Position numbers and translations under genes: made by a program. A stretch of DNA of 64,000 nucleotides, taken from NCBI GenBank assembly GCA_026390735.1, contig JAPLFJ010000052.1:62001-126000 (forward strand). The letters are read 5' to 3'. Source of the DNA: Ignavibacteriota bacterium (lineage in GTDB: Bacteria; Bacteroidota; Ignavibacteria; Tepidaquicellales; Tepidaquicellaceae). Every line of letters begins with the position of its first letter. Position 1 is the stretch's first letter. This document shows, piece after piece, positions 1 to 9,319 of this stretch. Under the pieces are notes generated by a model. The model was not told where the DNA came from. It made no database searches and saw only the letters and a list, made by a program, of their open reading frames with translations.

Positions 1-269
1 CGGGATCACCTGCGTACATTCCTACGAATTATTATACTCCTTATTACAACTATTACTTTATGAGTTATGATATGGTATACACACCGGGGTATTATGTAAC
101 GAATACTGATGTATACATTGAAAGCAGTATTTACGATTTACAGAAGAACGAGATGGTTTATTCGCTTCTGTCAGAAACGGTTAACCCGACTTCCGTAGGA
201 GACTTCACAAAATCATTTTCAAAATCTTTGGCAAAAACTCTTGTTGACCAGCAAGTGTTTTTAAAATAA
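1..269 (+). CDS. C-terminal part of a probable lipoprotein/surface protein (partial)
   Basis: The reading frame is open from the window edge (frame beginning at base 3) to a TAA at 267-269, so the 5' end and any signal peptide are missing. The visible 88 or so residues start with a Tyr-rich stretch (NYYTPYYNYY) and continue into a domain alternating short strands with a final amphipathic helix. This layout resembles the C-terminal half of small DUF4136-like envelope lipoproteins common in Bacteroidota. An internal ATG at 60 is unlikely to be the true start because the same frame stays open upstream with similar composition. The gene is followed by a hairpin terminator shared with the convergent serS. 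Function unknown; the family assignment is tentative. Confidence 0.6.
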   Translation, partial: GSPAYIPTNYYTPYYNYYFMSYDMVYTPGYYVTNTDVYIESSIYDLQKNEMVYSLLSETVNPTSVGDFTKSFSKSLAKTLVDQQVFLK

Positions 270-286
270 GAGGTTTTAGTAAAGCA

Positions 287-321
287 AAAAAGCTGTTGCA
301 GATATTATGCAACAGCTTTTT
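287..321. terminator. Bidirectional intrinsic terminator
   Basis: A 13-bp perfect stem (287-299 with 309-321) around a 9-nt loop has an A-run on its left side and a T-run on its right. It therefore works in both directions, between the partial gene on the left and the convergent serS on the right. Confidence 0.8.
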
Positions 322-341
322 CTGTTTATAAATACTCGCAA

Positions 342-1616
342 TTATATAATGTCGAACCCTGTGTATTTTCTTAATACTTCGGGAACAACAATGTTACCTT
401 CTTTTGTCTGGTTCGCTTCGAGCATTGCCACCATAAGCCTTGAAGTAGCAAGTCCGGAGCCGTTTAGTATGTGAAGTAACTCAGTTTTAGTTTTACCGTT
501 TTCAAGAACTTTCTTATACCTTATTTTTGCACGCCTGCTCTGGAAATCTGTGCAGTTGCTGACAGAGGAAGCCTCAAGCCACTTATCTTCGGCATAAGAC
601 CATACCTCGATATCGTAGCATTTACTCGCAGAGAATCCCATATCACCCGTACAAAGTTCTATAACCCTGTAATGTACATTCAGTGCTTCGAGGATTGCAC
701 AGGCATCCAAAAGCATTTTCTCCATCTCCACATAAGAAGACTCAGGCGTACAGAAATTAATCAATTCAACTTTGTTAAACTGATGAACCCTTAAAAAACC
801 TTTAGTGTCCTTGCCGTAACTTCCTGCTTCTCTTCTGAAACAATTAGTGAATCCGCAATACTTAACGGGAAGTTCTTCTTCCTTTAAAATCTCATCACGA
901 TGAATGTTGATGATAGGAACTTCCGCTGTCGGGATTGCAAAAAGGTCATCTTCGTTCATATGGTACATATCTTCTTCAAACTTTGGAACCTTCTCCGCCG
1001 CTTCCATAGATGCACGATTAACGAGTATCGGCGGCATAACTTCCCTGTATCCTTTTGTGATGTGTGTGTCTAGCATAAAGTTTATGAGTGAACGCTCAAG
1101 TGTTGCACCCTTACCTTTATACAAAGGAAACCCGCTGCCTGATATTTTAGTACCTCTTTCAAAATCAAGGATATCAAGTTTCTTTGTAAGTTCAATATGG
1201 TCTTTAACCTTAAAATCAAAATTCTTTTTATCGCCCCATACTTTAACTTCAACATTTTCCTCGGCTGACTTGCCATAAGGAATACCCTCGGCGGGCAACG
1301 CAGGTATATAGTATAAGTGGTTTTCTATTTCTGTTTCTACGTTACGAAGTTCAACATCAAGTTCTTTTATTTCATCGGATACTTTTTTCATTTCGGCAAT
1401 TTTTTCTGATGCGTCTTCCTTATTCTTCTTCATCAGACCGATTTCATCAGAAACTTTATTCCTGATTTCTTTAAGCGTTTCAGCTTTCTTAATAATCTCA
1501 AGTCTTTTGGAATCGGTTTCCTGAATCTTCAGTATAACAGCGGTATCTTCATTTCTCAGCTGAAGTTTTTCTTTTACATAGTCAGGGTTTTCTCTAATAA
1601 GTTTTATATCAAGCAT
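342..1616 (-). CDS. serS: Seryl-tRNA synthetase
   Basis: Cytoplasmic class II aminoacyl-tRNA synthetase that charges tRNA-Ser. Its 424 aa is the usual length. The N-terminus begins MLDIKLIRENPDYV, the standard SerS opening, and is followed by a long charged antiparallel coiled coil (about residues 30-110) that contacts the tRNA long arm. The catalytic core shows motif 2 (TNCFRREAG) and motif 3 (NGSGLATSRLMVAMLEANQ) near the C-terminus. It lies 11 bp downstream of the RmlD-like reductase on the same strand and may be co-transcribed with it. The terminator at 287-321 follows. Identification is secure. Confidence 0.97.
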   Translation of the reverse strand: MLDIKLIRENPDYVKEKLQLRNEDTAVILKIQETDSKRLEIIKKAETLKEIRNKVSDEIGLMKKNKEDASEKIAEMKKVSDEIKELDVELRNVETEIENHLYYIPALPAEGIPYGKSAEENVEVKVWGDKKNFDFKVKDHIELTKKLDILDFERGTKISGSGFPLYKGKGATLERSLINFMLDTHITKGYREVMPPILVNRASMEAAEKVPKFEEDMYHMNEDDLFAIPTAEVPIINIHRDEILKEEELPVKYCGFTNCFRREAGSYGKDTKGFLRVHQFNKVELINFCTPESSYVEMEKMLLDACAILEALNVHYRVIELCTGDMGFSASKCYDIEVWSYAEDKWLEASSVSNCTDFQSRRAKIRYKKVLENGKTKTELLHILNGSGLATSRLMVAMLEANQTKEGNIVVPEVLRKYTGFDII

Positions 1617-1627
1617 AGTAGTATGTT

Positions 1628-2530
1628 TTAATGTCCTAATTGAAATTTCAAAAGTTGTAATGCTTCCATTGTATCAAACGGTTTAAACTGTAATTCTGAC
1701 TGAACCTTAAGTGTTACAAGCCCTGAATTCAAAGGGCGCGGAGCAGGCTGATTAAGTGAGGCCGTTTTGATTGTGTTTATTAATCCTTTATCGTAGCCAA
1801 ACACTTCGCAGAGTTTATTGGTAAACTCAAGTCTTGACTCAATATCTTTTCCAGCAATGTTAAAAATGCCTGATCTTTCTGACTCGATTACCTTTAATAT
1901 TCCGAAAGCAAGATTGTCGACTATAGTGCTGTTACCAATCTGATCGTCGACGATGTTAATCTTTTCTTTTGCGGATAATTTATTTATCAGCCAGATGGCA
2001 AAATTTGGTTTAACCTTCTGTCCGACACCGAAGAGAACCATCGTTCTGATAATTGCAGCGTTTATACCGCTTGCGAATATTGCATTTTCCGCAGCAAGTT
2101 TAGAACGGCCGTAAAAAGAAATAGGGTTTGGGATTGCCTCTTCATCGTACGGACCATTTTTGCCGTCAAAAATATAATCCGTGGATATATGAACGAGTTT
2201 AATGTTATGCGGGCGGGTTGCGATTATTAAATTCTTTATTGCATCAACGTTTAATTTCCAGCAGAGCTCACGCTCGGTTTCACACTTATCAACATCAGTA
2301 AAAGCAGCACAGTTTAAAACCACATCTGGCTGATATTTTAAGACAGCAGATTTAACCTGGTCTTTTGAAGTGATATCAAGCTGATGATAATTTGATTCAA
2401 AACCCATAAAAGATTTGTCTTCAACCGATGTAAGAATAAGTTCAAAATCTGATTCCCGTGTAAAGATTGCAGTAACTGCCTGACCAAGTAATCCGTTAGA
2501 ACCTGTTATTAATACTTTTCCTTTTTTCAT
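1628..2530 (-). CDS. rfbD: RmlD-like dTDP-4-dehydrorhamnose reductase (extended SDR)
   Basis: NAD(P)H-dependent extended short-chain dehydrogenase of 300 aa. The dinucleotide-binding motif GSNGLLGQ is near residue 9, HISTDYIFDG is mid-protein, and the catalytic YGRSKLAAE (YxxxK) follows. This is the pattern of RmlD, which makes dTDP-L-rhamnose in the last step of the pathway. rfbA and rfbC lie 30 kb away in the window, so the pathway genes are split. The gene is 9 bp downstream of the PfkB kinase and just upstream of serS on the minus strand. It could instead be another sugar-nucleotide reductase, because RmlD-type SDRs are broad; the dTDP-rhamnose role is inferred. Confidence 0.8.
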   Translation of the reverse strand: MKKGKVLITGSNGLLGQAVTAIFTRESDFELILTSVEDKSFMGFESNYHQLDITSKDQVKSAVLKYQPDVVLNCAAFTDVDKCETERELCWKLNVDAIKNLIIATRPHNIKLVHISTDYIFDGKNGPYDEEAIPNPISFYGRSKLAAENAIFASGINAAIIRTMVLFGVGQKVKPNFAIWLINKLSAKEKINIVDDQIGNSTIVDNLAFGILKVIESERSGIFNIAGKDIESRLEFTNKLCEVFGYDKGLINTIKTASLNQPAPRPLNSGLVTLKVQSELQFKPFDTMEALQLLKFQLGH

Positions 2531-2539
2531 AGAACAAAA

Positions 2540-3475
2540 TTATTTAAGCTTGTGTAATTCATATATTCCGGACACGGAAGTTTTAAAGGAGGCAATACGG
2601 GTTGCGTAATGAAGTGCTTTTTTAATGTCCCTTGTTTTTGAGAAATCAACAGTAAAAGACGCAGCAAAAACATCACCGCACCCTGTTGTGTCAACAAAAT
2701 GAGGGTTCTCAATTGCCTGAACATCGAGCCTGTCGAGGTCAAAAAACCTTACTTCACCAAATGATTTTTCTTTTCTCGTAAATCCGCTTACACCAAGTTT
2801 TCCCTTTGTGACAATAACACCTGTCATAGAGCGGTTTAGGTTTATCAGGATTTCTTCTGCTATTTCATAATCATTTCTTTTTTCACGGGACAGTACTCCT
2901 ATTTCATATTCATTCATCTGAATAGTGTCTGTGTTCGTACACCATTCGCGCCATCCTTCAAGGTTAGTATGTTCTCTGAATCCTTCGTCGTTAGTCTTCA
3001 TAACAAGGTTATGAATATCCATATGAATAAGACCTTTGAAGTTTGCCCTTATCTTTTTAAGTGTGTCAAGAGAAATGTCGACACCTGAAATCATATTAAT
3101 AAGCATAGCGTCTGCTAAAGGAAGAAACTTTTCGATGTGGTCATAGGATAAAGTATAAGTTACTGCGTCCGAATGTTCAATCTTTGCTTTTTTTCCGGAA
3201 CGGTAATTGGAAATATATAAATGGACTTTCTTAGTAGGGTGTTCAACTTTATTAACGCCGTCAAGTTTTATTTTGGGGTAAGACTTTAATATGTTTGTAA
3301 TGTTATCATATTCATCCTCACCAAGGTTCATTAACGGAAATACTGAATCGTTATTTCCCGCAAGGACAGCAAGGGATATGATGGAATACAATACACCGCC
3401 ATAACTGTGAATAACTTCACCGTTTTCTTTATGTATTAAATCGACACAAGGTTCACCAACAACTAAATAGTTCAT
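2540..3475 (-). CDS. PfkB-family carbohydrate/nucleoside kinase
   Basis: The 311-aa sequence has the ribokinase/PfkB fold. An N-terminal substrate-binding segment (GEPCVDLIH, then SYGGVLY) is followed near the C-terminus by DTTGCGDVFAASF, the family signature that carries the anion hole and catalytic Asp. These enzymes phosphorylate sugars or nucleosides with ATP. The substrate cannot be read from the sequence. Its position between an RmlD-like reductase and a PorV/Q protein gives no clear pathway. Start ATG at 3475; it is 25 bp downstream of the PorV/Q-like gene on the same strand. Confidence 0.85.
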   Translation of the reverse strand: MNYLVVGEPCVDLIHKENGEVIHSYGGVLYSIISLAVLAGNNDSVFPLMNLGEDEYDNITNILKSYPKIKLDGVNKVEHPTKKVHLYISNYRSGKKAKIEHSDAVTYTLSYDHIEKFLPLADAMLINMISGVDISLDTLKKIRANFKGLIHMDIHNLVMKTNDEGFREHTNLEGWREWCTNTDTIQMNEYEIGVLSREKRNDYEIAEEILINLNRSMTGVIVTKGKLGVSGFTRKEKSFGEVRFFDLDRLDVQAIENPHFVDTTGCGDVFAASFTVDFSKTRDIKKALHYATRIASFKTSVSGIYELHKLK

Positions 3476-3500
3476 ATAAGATAAATTTTAAAATCCCGAA

Positions 3501-4364
3501 TTAATCGAAAGACTTACTTAATCTTTCCCTGGACTCTTTTTTAGCCTTAAGTCCTCCAAAGTTAACAGAAATGGTTCCAAGATGAGTAAATCCTAAATCT
3601 TCTGACTTTGTAAAAGCATAGTCAAAAGAAAACAAGTTATAGTTTAAGCCGATACCTGCAGAAAATATTGACGGCTGGCTTCCGACCCCAAACCTTAAAT
3701 CAAGAAAATCAATAACGCTGTATTCAAGACCTCCCCTAACTGATATCGGATACTTAACATCTTTTTCAATTTCTCCGATTACCCTTATTTTATCTTCCGG
3801 CTGAAAAGTAAAACCTGACCTGTATACCTGGGCAATTTTTTCTTTCGATTCACCTATCTTTGTACCCGTTATATTTTTTCCAAAGAATCCCCACTGTAAA
3901 AACTTTGCGAGGTAGACCATTGCACCAATATCCAGACCGAAAGCGGTGGCGTTATTGTAGTTTTCAATGTGAAGGTTGTACAAATTTATATTTGCACCGT
4001 AATAGATTTTCTTTTTATAACTGTTTCCATAAGAGACAATAAAATTATTTTCCCTGTACAAATCAAACCCATAAGTTTTGAATGCGGCTCCGACAGTTCC
4101 AAAACTAAAAGGTTCAGAATATGAAAGAGAGGCAGTCGAAAGGTCCGTCAGCCCGAAAGGTGCGGGGCTGTAGTAAGCAGAAAATTCACGATATTTTACC
4201 TGACCCAGGCCTGCGGGATTGTAAAATATTGCAAGGGAATTATCCGAAAGCGACGTAAACGCACCGCCTAAGGCCGTAGGGCGTGCACCTACGTCAGTAT
4301 TTTCAAACTGGGCCGATAAATTTACTGCCCATAGGATTAATATGACTAAAAATAAGCGTTTCAT
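3501..4364 (-). CDS. PorV/PorQ-family outer-membrane protein
   Basis: A 287-aa protein with a cleavable signal peptide (about residues 1-18, ending LSAQ). The family opening follows: DVGARPTALGGAFTSLSDN, then FYNPAGLG, then alternating beta strands rich in Gly and aromatic residues. This is the UPF0164/PorV-PorQ beta-barrel group. In T9SS organisms, PorV shuttles cargo to the sortase PorU, and PorQ belongs to the same attachment complex. Four T9SS cargo genes in the window fit that role, but PorV-like paralogs are numerous and this one need not be the essential copy. It is divergent from the DUF4835 gene, with 58 bp between starts. Confidence 0.8.
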   Translation of the reverse strand: MKRLFLVILILWAVNLSAQFENTDVGARPTALGGAFTSLSDNSLAIFYNPAGLGQVKYREFSAYYSPAPFGLTDLSTASLSYSEPFSFGTVGAAFKTYGFDLYRENNFIVSYGNSYKKKIYYGANINLYNLHIENYNNATAFGLDIGAMVYLAKFLQWGFFGKNITGTKIGESKEKIAQVYRSGFTFQPEDKIRVIGEIEKDVKYPISVRGGLEYSVIDFLDLRFGVGSQPSIFSAGIGLNYNLFSFDYAFTKSEDLGFTHLGTISVNFGGLKAKKESRERLSKSFD

Positions 4365-4422
4365 TTGTATTGATTATTAAAATAAGAATTCAAAGTTTAA
4401 TTAGAAATTAATAAAACAATAA

Positions 4423-5379
4423 ATGTTTAGAAACTTATTAGTATATTTCTTTTTAATAATATTGGTTTGTGGAAGTTTTGATGCGCTAAAGGCGCAGGAT
4501 TTTGATTGTACAGTAACATTAAATACCGACGCACTTGCCCCTGATTCAAAGGACAAGGTAAAAGATTTAAAACAGCAACTCGAAGATTACATCAACAAGA
4601 ATAAGTTTTATGAAAATGCCCTGTTTAACGAAACAAACAGACCGGGAGCAGATGCTTACAAGATTAAATCAAACATACAAATAACCTTTAAAGGAGTCGG
4701 CGGCATAGACCAGTATACTGCGCAGGTTTTAATCCTGAGCCAGAGAATTATTGACAGGGAAGACAAAAGACAGAACCCCAAATACACAGTTCTTTTTAAG
4801 TACATAGATGAAAGATGCAGCTTTTCGTACAACAGGGCGCTTCAGTTTATCAAGAATGAATTCCGATTTGACCCGCTGTTAAGTTTCTTTGACTACTACA
4901 TATATCTTATGCTTGGGTTTGACCAGGATTCGTTTTTCCCAAAAGACCACCCGATGAACAGAAGCATATATTTTCAAAAGGCACTTGATATATGCAATAA
5001 GCCGATGTCCGACAGAACGGGCTGGACAGAAACAGGGGGCGGCTCAAAACCATCGAGAATACAGATGGTACAGGAATTAATGAACCCGCGTTTCGATGAT
5101 TTCAGGAATGCGTTTTACGAATACCACTGGATGGGCCTTGACTCGCTTGGCTTAACAAGAAACGCTTATGCGTACATATACAATGCAATCGAGAAAATGA
5201 CTAAGGTCAGAAAGAAAGAAGTCAAAACTTTCAACATAGATTATTTCCTCGAAACGAAAGCACAGGAAATAGCTGATGCATTCCTGAACTACGGTGACAA
5301 AGGAATATACGACAAACTAAGTTTGCTCGACCCTGCCCATCAGCGTGTTTACGAAGAAGGGAAAAAGAGGGCCAGGTAA
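4423..5379 (+). CDS. DUF4835 (PorD-like) periplasmic protein
   Basis: 318 aa with a signal peptide (about residues 1-24, ending ALKAQ). The mature N-terminus DFDCTVTLNTDAL is typical of DUF4835, with conserved aromatic and charged blocks up to the end (HQRVYEEGKKRAR). DUF4835 proteins are found in T9SS-bearing Bacteroidota and have been called PorD-like. The neighbouring divergent PorV/Q-like gene supports a role in the secretion apparatus or in envelope assembly. No catalytic motif is visible. Family membership is fairly secure; the molecular function is not known from sequence. Confidence 0.8.
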   Translation: MFRNLLVYFFLIILVCGSFDALKAQDFDCTVTLNTDALAPDSKDKVKDLKQQLEDYINKNKFYENALFNETNRPGADAYKIKSNIQITFKGVGGIDQYTAQVLILSQRIIDREDKRQNPKYTVLFKYIDERCSFSYNRALQFIKNEFRFDPLLSFFDYYIYLMLGFDQDSFFPKDHPMNRSIYFQKALDICNKPMSDRTGWTETGGGSKPSRIQMVQELMNPRFDDFRNAFYEYHWMGLDSLGLTRNAYAYIYNAIEKMTKVRKKEVKTFNIDYFLETKAQEIADAFLNYGDKGIYDKLSLLDPAHQRVYEEGKKRAR

Positions 5380-5404
5380 AGATTATTAATTAGTTTTATA
5401 AAAA

Positions 5405-6682
5405 CTATGCGACCTGAAGAAGCTTAATCCTGCTGAATCCGATTGGTATTATTGTATAAATAATAATATACGAAGTAAATCCATACCTCGGATCAAATCC
5501 AACCAGGAAGTGAAACATCAGGTTAAACAAAGCAAATAAAACCAGCATCAGGATAAATGTGTCTTTATAACCTTTAGTCTTAAACAAATAGAATAAAGAA
5601 ACCAGAAAAGAGATCAGACAGAAGACTCCGTAGAAATAATAGTATATTAATACGGGCTGACGTTTTAAAAAGCCCCTTTCGTACGGATAACCAAACATAA
5701 TCCTGGAAAAATTCTTAAGGTACAAAGGTACGGCAGAAAAGCCGTTTCTCTTTATGTTGTTAAACGCTTCTTCTTTTAAAATATCATCTTTCTCGTTTAT
5801 TCTCTTACCCTTAATTCTCTGAAAAACTTCTTCCGTTAAGAACGAATGATCTTCGTCTCTTTCTGTAACGACAAAGTCATCAATTCTTACAGCTTTCATT
5901 CCGTCGGTTTCAAGGTTAGTGGCACAGAACAGAACACCTCCCCCCTGGTACACAATCTTATAACCGCCAAACAGGTCATGACCTCTTTTCATTACAGGAT
6001 AAATTACAAGGAAAAGTAAAATTATTGAGACAGGAATATCGATAAGATACTTCCGTTTCTTCAGTTTTAAGGAATGAAACAATATAAAAGCCTCAAACGG
6101 GAATACAAGGTACAGGTATGTTGGTTTCGTAATTATCAACAATCCGAATAATGCCGACAACAAATAAAATGCCAGGCTGTTAAAATTACCGAGGTACTTG
6201 AGCAGCAAATAAATTATTAATACCTGAAGAAAGACGGCAAATGATTCACTCATAGTCATCGAATTAAACGACATCATTTTATAATTCAAGACATAAAACA
6301 GGGAAGGAAGAATAATTACCCAGATGTTTTTTGTGTAGGTCATTATAATCTTCGTCAGAAGCAGAATAATAATGTATCCTTCAATTATCTGGATTATTGA
6401 AACGTATGCTGCGCTATTTCCAAAAAGATAAAATATTGCAGACAGAAATAAGGGATAGCCTATCGGGAATGTGGCAACCGGATTTCCCTGGTAAGTGAAC
6501 CCCTGGCCATTAACCATACTAACAGCAGAGTAGAAATAAAAATGTGCGTCACCGTCAACAGGATTATGAATACCCAATGTCAGAAAATATAAAACGTTTA
6601 ATATTGTGTAAAGTGCTACAACAAGAATAATAAGAACAGACAGTTTGTTTCCTGATATAAAGTCATTTATTCTCAGAAACAT
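5405..6682 (-). CDS. GT39/ArnT-like membrane glycosyltransferase
   Basis: A 425-aa polytopic membrane protein with about 10-11 hydrophobic helices. An acidic motif (DGDAHFYFY) lies in the first periplasmic loop, where GT-C enzymes place the catalytic Asp that uses polyprenyl-phosphate sugars. The C-terminus is hydrophobic and lacks a large soluble domain. It forms a block with the adjacent methyltransferase (2 bp apart) and GT2 gene, so a lipid-linked sugar made by the GT2 enzyme could be the donor here. That pairing is inference. The acceptor is unknown. Confidence 0.75.
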   Translation of the reverse strand: MFLRINDFISGNKLSVLIILVVALYTILNVLYFLTLGIHNPVDGDAHFYFYSAVSMVNGQGFTYQGNPVATFPIGYPLFLSAIFYLFGNSAAYVSIIQIIEGYIIILLLTKIIMTYTKNIWVIILPSLFYVLNYKMMSFNSMTMSESFAVFLQVLIIYLLLKYLGNFNSLAFYLLSALFGLLIITKPTYLYLVFPFEAFILFHSLKLKKRKYLIDIPVSIILLFLVIYPVMKRGHDLFGGYKIVYQGGGVLFCATNLETDGMKAVRIDDFVVTERDEDHSFLTEEVFQRIKGKRINEKDDILKEEAFNNIKRNGFSAVPLYLKNFSRIMFGYPYERGFLKRQPVLIYYYFYGVFCLISFLVSLFYLFKTKGYKDTFILMLVLFALFNLMFHFLVGFDPRYGFTSYIIIYTIIPIGFSRIKLLQVA

Positions 6683-6684
6683 GA

Positions 6685-7365
6685 TTAAAATTTAAAGCTG
6701 TAAATTTCAAAAAGCGGGAATAAGGGATAAAGAGTTTTAATCTTTTCAACTTTGCCATAATTTCTGAAAAAGTTACTTATTGTTTTTATGTTTGAGACGT
6801 GATAATCACCGGAGTAATCGTTACCTGCTACTTTTCTTCCAAATTTATATAAAATGTTTTCAGTAGGTCCCGAGAATATAATCTGTCCGTTTTCTTTTAA
6901 AAGAAGTTTAAACTTTTTCACGTATGGAACAAGGTCTTCGATGTGTTCTAAAACATCCAGTGCCACAATACAATCAAATTTGTTTTTATTAGATTCGACA
7001 ATTTGTTCAAGAGGAGAATCTGAAACCGAAATATTCTCTCCAAAGTCAATCTGTTCTCTTACCATGTTTAAAGGGTCAATTATAATGTCATAAGCCAGTA
7101 CTTTGTGGTTTTTGCTTCCCAGCAGATAAGAAAGGATACCGCTTCCACAACCAAAGTCCATTATGTTTGCATCTCTAAAATTATCCAGAATATAATTATA
7201 TGAATGATATACTCTTCCCCAGAATAATCTGTCGATAAAGAAATTTTTATTTGCATAAGCAGGAAAAGCGGATTCACTTAATACGTATGTGTTGCCCTTT
7301 TCCTTTAGAGTGTCTGAAATAGCAGACTTAAATAATTTTTGGGCTGACTGAAAGCTCTTACTCAT
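6685..7365 (-). CDS. Class I SAM-dependent methyltransferase
   Basis: 226 aa with the Rossmann methyltransferase motif I IMDFGCGSGILSYLLG (about residues 69-84). Post-I acidic residues (AYDIIIDP) and CIVALDVLEHIED (motif IV region) follow. This is the Methyltransf_11/UbiG-like fold. It overlaps the upstream GT2 gene by 8 bp and sits 2 bp from the GT39 gene, so translational coupling is likely. The substrate is probably a lipid-linked or nucleotide-linked glycan, inferred from neighbours only. Confidence 0.82.
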   Translation of the reverse strand: MSKSFQSAQKLFKSAISDTLKEKGNTYVLSESAFPAYANKNFFIDRLFWGRVYHSYNYILDNFRDANIMDFGCGSGILSYLLGSKNHKVLAYDIIIDPLNMVREQIDFGENISVSDSPLEQIVESNKNKFDCIVALDVLEHIEDLVPYVKKFKLLLKENGQIIFSGPTENILYKFGRKVAGNDYSGDYHVSNIKTISNFFRNYGKVEKIKTLYPLFPLFEIYSFKF

Positions 7366-8314
7366 GAATTAATCTGCTTTTAATTAATACTTTTCTGGGA
7401 ATGTTTAATAAATCAAAATGTACGTAAGCAAGAAACGATTGAAATCCGAGAATCAGCAATAACGCTGAAATGATTACCGTTCCAGCGGTTGCAGGCACAC
7501 CAGACAAGATACTTTTCCACCAATGGTATAAGCCGAAAGAAGCTCCGACCAAAGTAAACACAAGGCTAATTATCAATTCTAAGGTCCCGATATTAAAATC
7601 TCTTATAAAATAGTTATACATTATTCTTTTTACTAACCGTGAAGAATATTTAAAAGGGAAAGTAAACAATACCTTAAACACACTCAGGTTACTTTTATTG
7701 TTTTCATACGAGACCGGTACCGGAACTTCTTTTACAACAGCCCGTATTGTGTTTAAACGGAACAGCATATCGCTTTCAAAGAAAAAATCTTTGCTGATTT
7801 TCTGCAGCGGTAACATTTTCAGTATATCAGTATGAATCGCAGTATACCCATTAGTAGGGTCCATTATATCCCAGTAACCGCTAATTAATTTATTGTAGAA
7901 AGAAAGAATTGAATTACCAATCAGCCTTACAAAAGGCATATTTTTCAAATCGTTAACAAAATAAAACCTACTGCCTTTAACATAATCCGCCTCTTTGGAG
8001 TTAATGAGAAACAACAATTCCTCAATATGAGTAGGATCCATCTGTCCGTCTCCATCGATTTTAACAACAACAGAAACTTCCAGTTCAATAGCTCTCATAT
8101 AGCCGGATATCATTGCCCCGCCAACCCCCTGATTACGGACATGAGATATTATTTCTACTCTTTTATCCGAGCAGTTGTCCTCTACATATTTACCCGTCCC
8201 CTCGGGACAAAAATCATCAACAACAATTATTTTCCCAACTATTTCAGGAATCTTATTGATTACACCCAATATTGATTTTCTTACTTTAAAACAGGGAATT
8301 ACAACACATATCAT
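7358..8314 (-). CDS. GT2-family glycosyltransferase with membrane anchor (DPM1/GtrB-like)
   Basis: 318 aa. The N-terminal GT-A domain shows IVVDDFCPEG and the DxD-type metal site VVKIDGDGQMDP. A later acceptor-loop region DFFFESDMLFR is the pattern of polyprenyl-phosphate hexose synthases. Two hydrophobic helices occupy the C-terminal 80 residues. Such enzymes charge undecaprenyl phosphate with a sugar, which GT-C enzymes then use; the next-but-one gene encodes a GT-C candidate. It is the first gene of this minus-strand block and overlaps the methyltransferase by 8 bp. Confidence 0.85.
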   Translation of the reverse strand: MICVVIPCFKVRKSILGVINKIPEIVGKIIVVDDFCPEGTGKYVEDNCSDKRVEIISHVRNQGVGGAMISGYMRAIELEVSVVVKIDGDGQMDPTHIEELLFLINSKEADYVKGSRFYFVNDLKNMPFVRLIGNSILSFYNKLISGYWDIMDPTNGYTAIHTDILKMLPLQKISKDFFFESDMLFRLNTIRAVVKEVPVPVSYENNKSNLSVFKVLFTFPFKYSSRLVKRIMYNYFIRDFNIGTLELIISLVFTLVGASFGLYHWWKSILSGVPATAGTVIISALLLILGFQSFLAYVHFDLLNIPRKVLIKSRLIHE

Positions 8315-8417
8315 AGATTAATATTATTTAAGGCTTTCATTTCTCATTATACTTATTAACTTTTCTTACACCTGTATAATTTTTAAATTAAAGCATAATA
8401 TTTAAAATAATAATTAA

Positions 8418-9248
8418 ATGTATAACATTAAAATCAAAAATAAAAACGGGAATATCATAAACATAGATTTTCGTTATCCGGAAAACACCGGCAGCAAATT
8501 GCCGTTGCTTGTTTTCTGTCACGGATTCAAAGGGTTTAAGGACTGGGGATGCTTTCCGTACATGTTTGATAAATTTGCGAATGCCAACATATTCACGGTA
8601 TCTTTCAATTTCTCACTGAATGGAGTTGACAACGAAAAGAACAATCCGGTAGACTTTGAACGGCTTGATGATTTTGCCAGGAATACTTTTTCGGAAGAAC
8701 TGGACGATTTAGGTTGTGTGATAGATTATCTCGAAGAAGTAAAGGATAAATACAATTATAATTTTGATTCACTTATACTGGCAGGGCATTCCCGCGGCGG
8801 CGGAATAGCAATACTGAAGACGGCAGAGGATAAAAGAATAAAGAAACTGATAACACTTGCATCGGTAGACGAATTAAACCGCTACGGGGACGAAACAAAA
8901 AGGATGTGGAAGGAAAGAGGGTTCGTCGAGGCTTTGAATACACGAACAAGACAAAAAATGAGAATGAATGTGTCGCTACTGGAAGATCTTGAGAATAACT
9001 ATTCACGCTTAAACATAAAAGATGCCATGAAAAAAGCAAACGTTCCAACGTTGATAATGCACGGGACTGAAGATTTAGCTGTAGAAAAAAGCGAGGCAGA
9101 AACGCTTTATAATTTATGCAACAAAGACATAACAAAATTAGTAATACTGGAAAAGACCGGGCACACATTCGGTGCGGTACATCCTTTTGCGGGCACGACT
9201 CCGCATCTTGAGGAAGTTATTGAAGAAATTATTACGTTTTCCAAATAA
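8418..9248 (+). CDS. Alpha/beta hydrolase (dienelactone hydrolase/prolyl oligopeptidase-like)
   Basis: 276 aa with no signal peptide. The visible triad is the nucleophile elbow GHSRGGG (Ser), an acid in MHGTEDLAVE (Asp), and the C-terminal His in TGHTFG. An oxyanion-type HGFKGFKDWG sits near residue 35. This fits a cytoplasmic serine esterase or peptidase-like hydrolase of about 30 kDa. The substrate is unknown. It stands alone between the divergent GT2 block and the T9SS cargo gene. Confidence 0.85.
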   Translation: MYNIKIKNKNGNIINIDFRYPENTGSKLPLLVFCHGFKGFKDWGCFPYMFDKFANANIFTVSFNFSLNGVDNEKNNPVDFERLDDFARNTFSEELDDLGCVIDYLEEVKDKYNYNFDSLILAGHSRGGGIAILKTAEDKRIKKLITLASVDELNRYGDETKRMWKERGFVEALNTRTRQKMRMNVSLLEDLENNYSRLNIKDAMKKANVPTLIMHGTEDLAVEKSEAETLYNLCNKDITKLVILEKTGHTFGAVHPFAGTTPHLEEVIEEIITFSK

Positions 9249-9319
9249 TGTGAGTTTTATTAATTGATTGATAAATAGGGATTTTTTCTTTAGATTTATA
9301 TAAATTTCTTACAAATAAG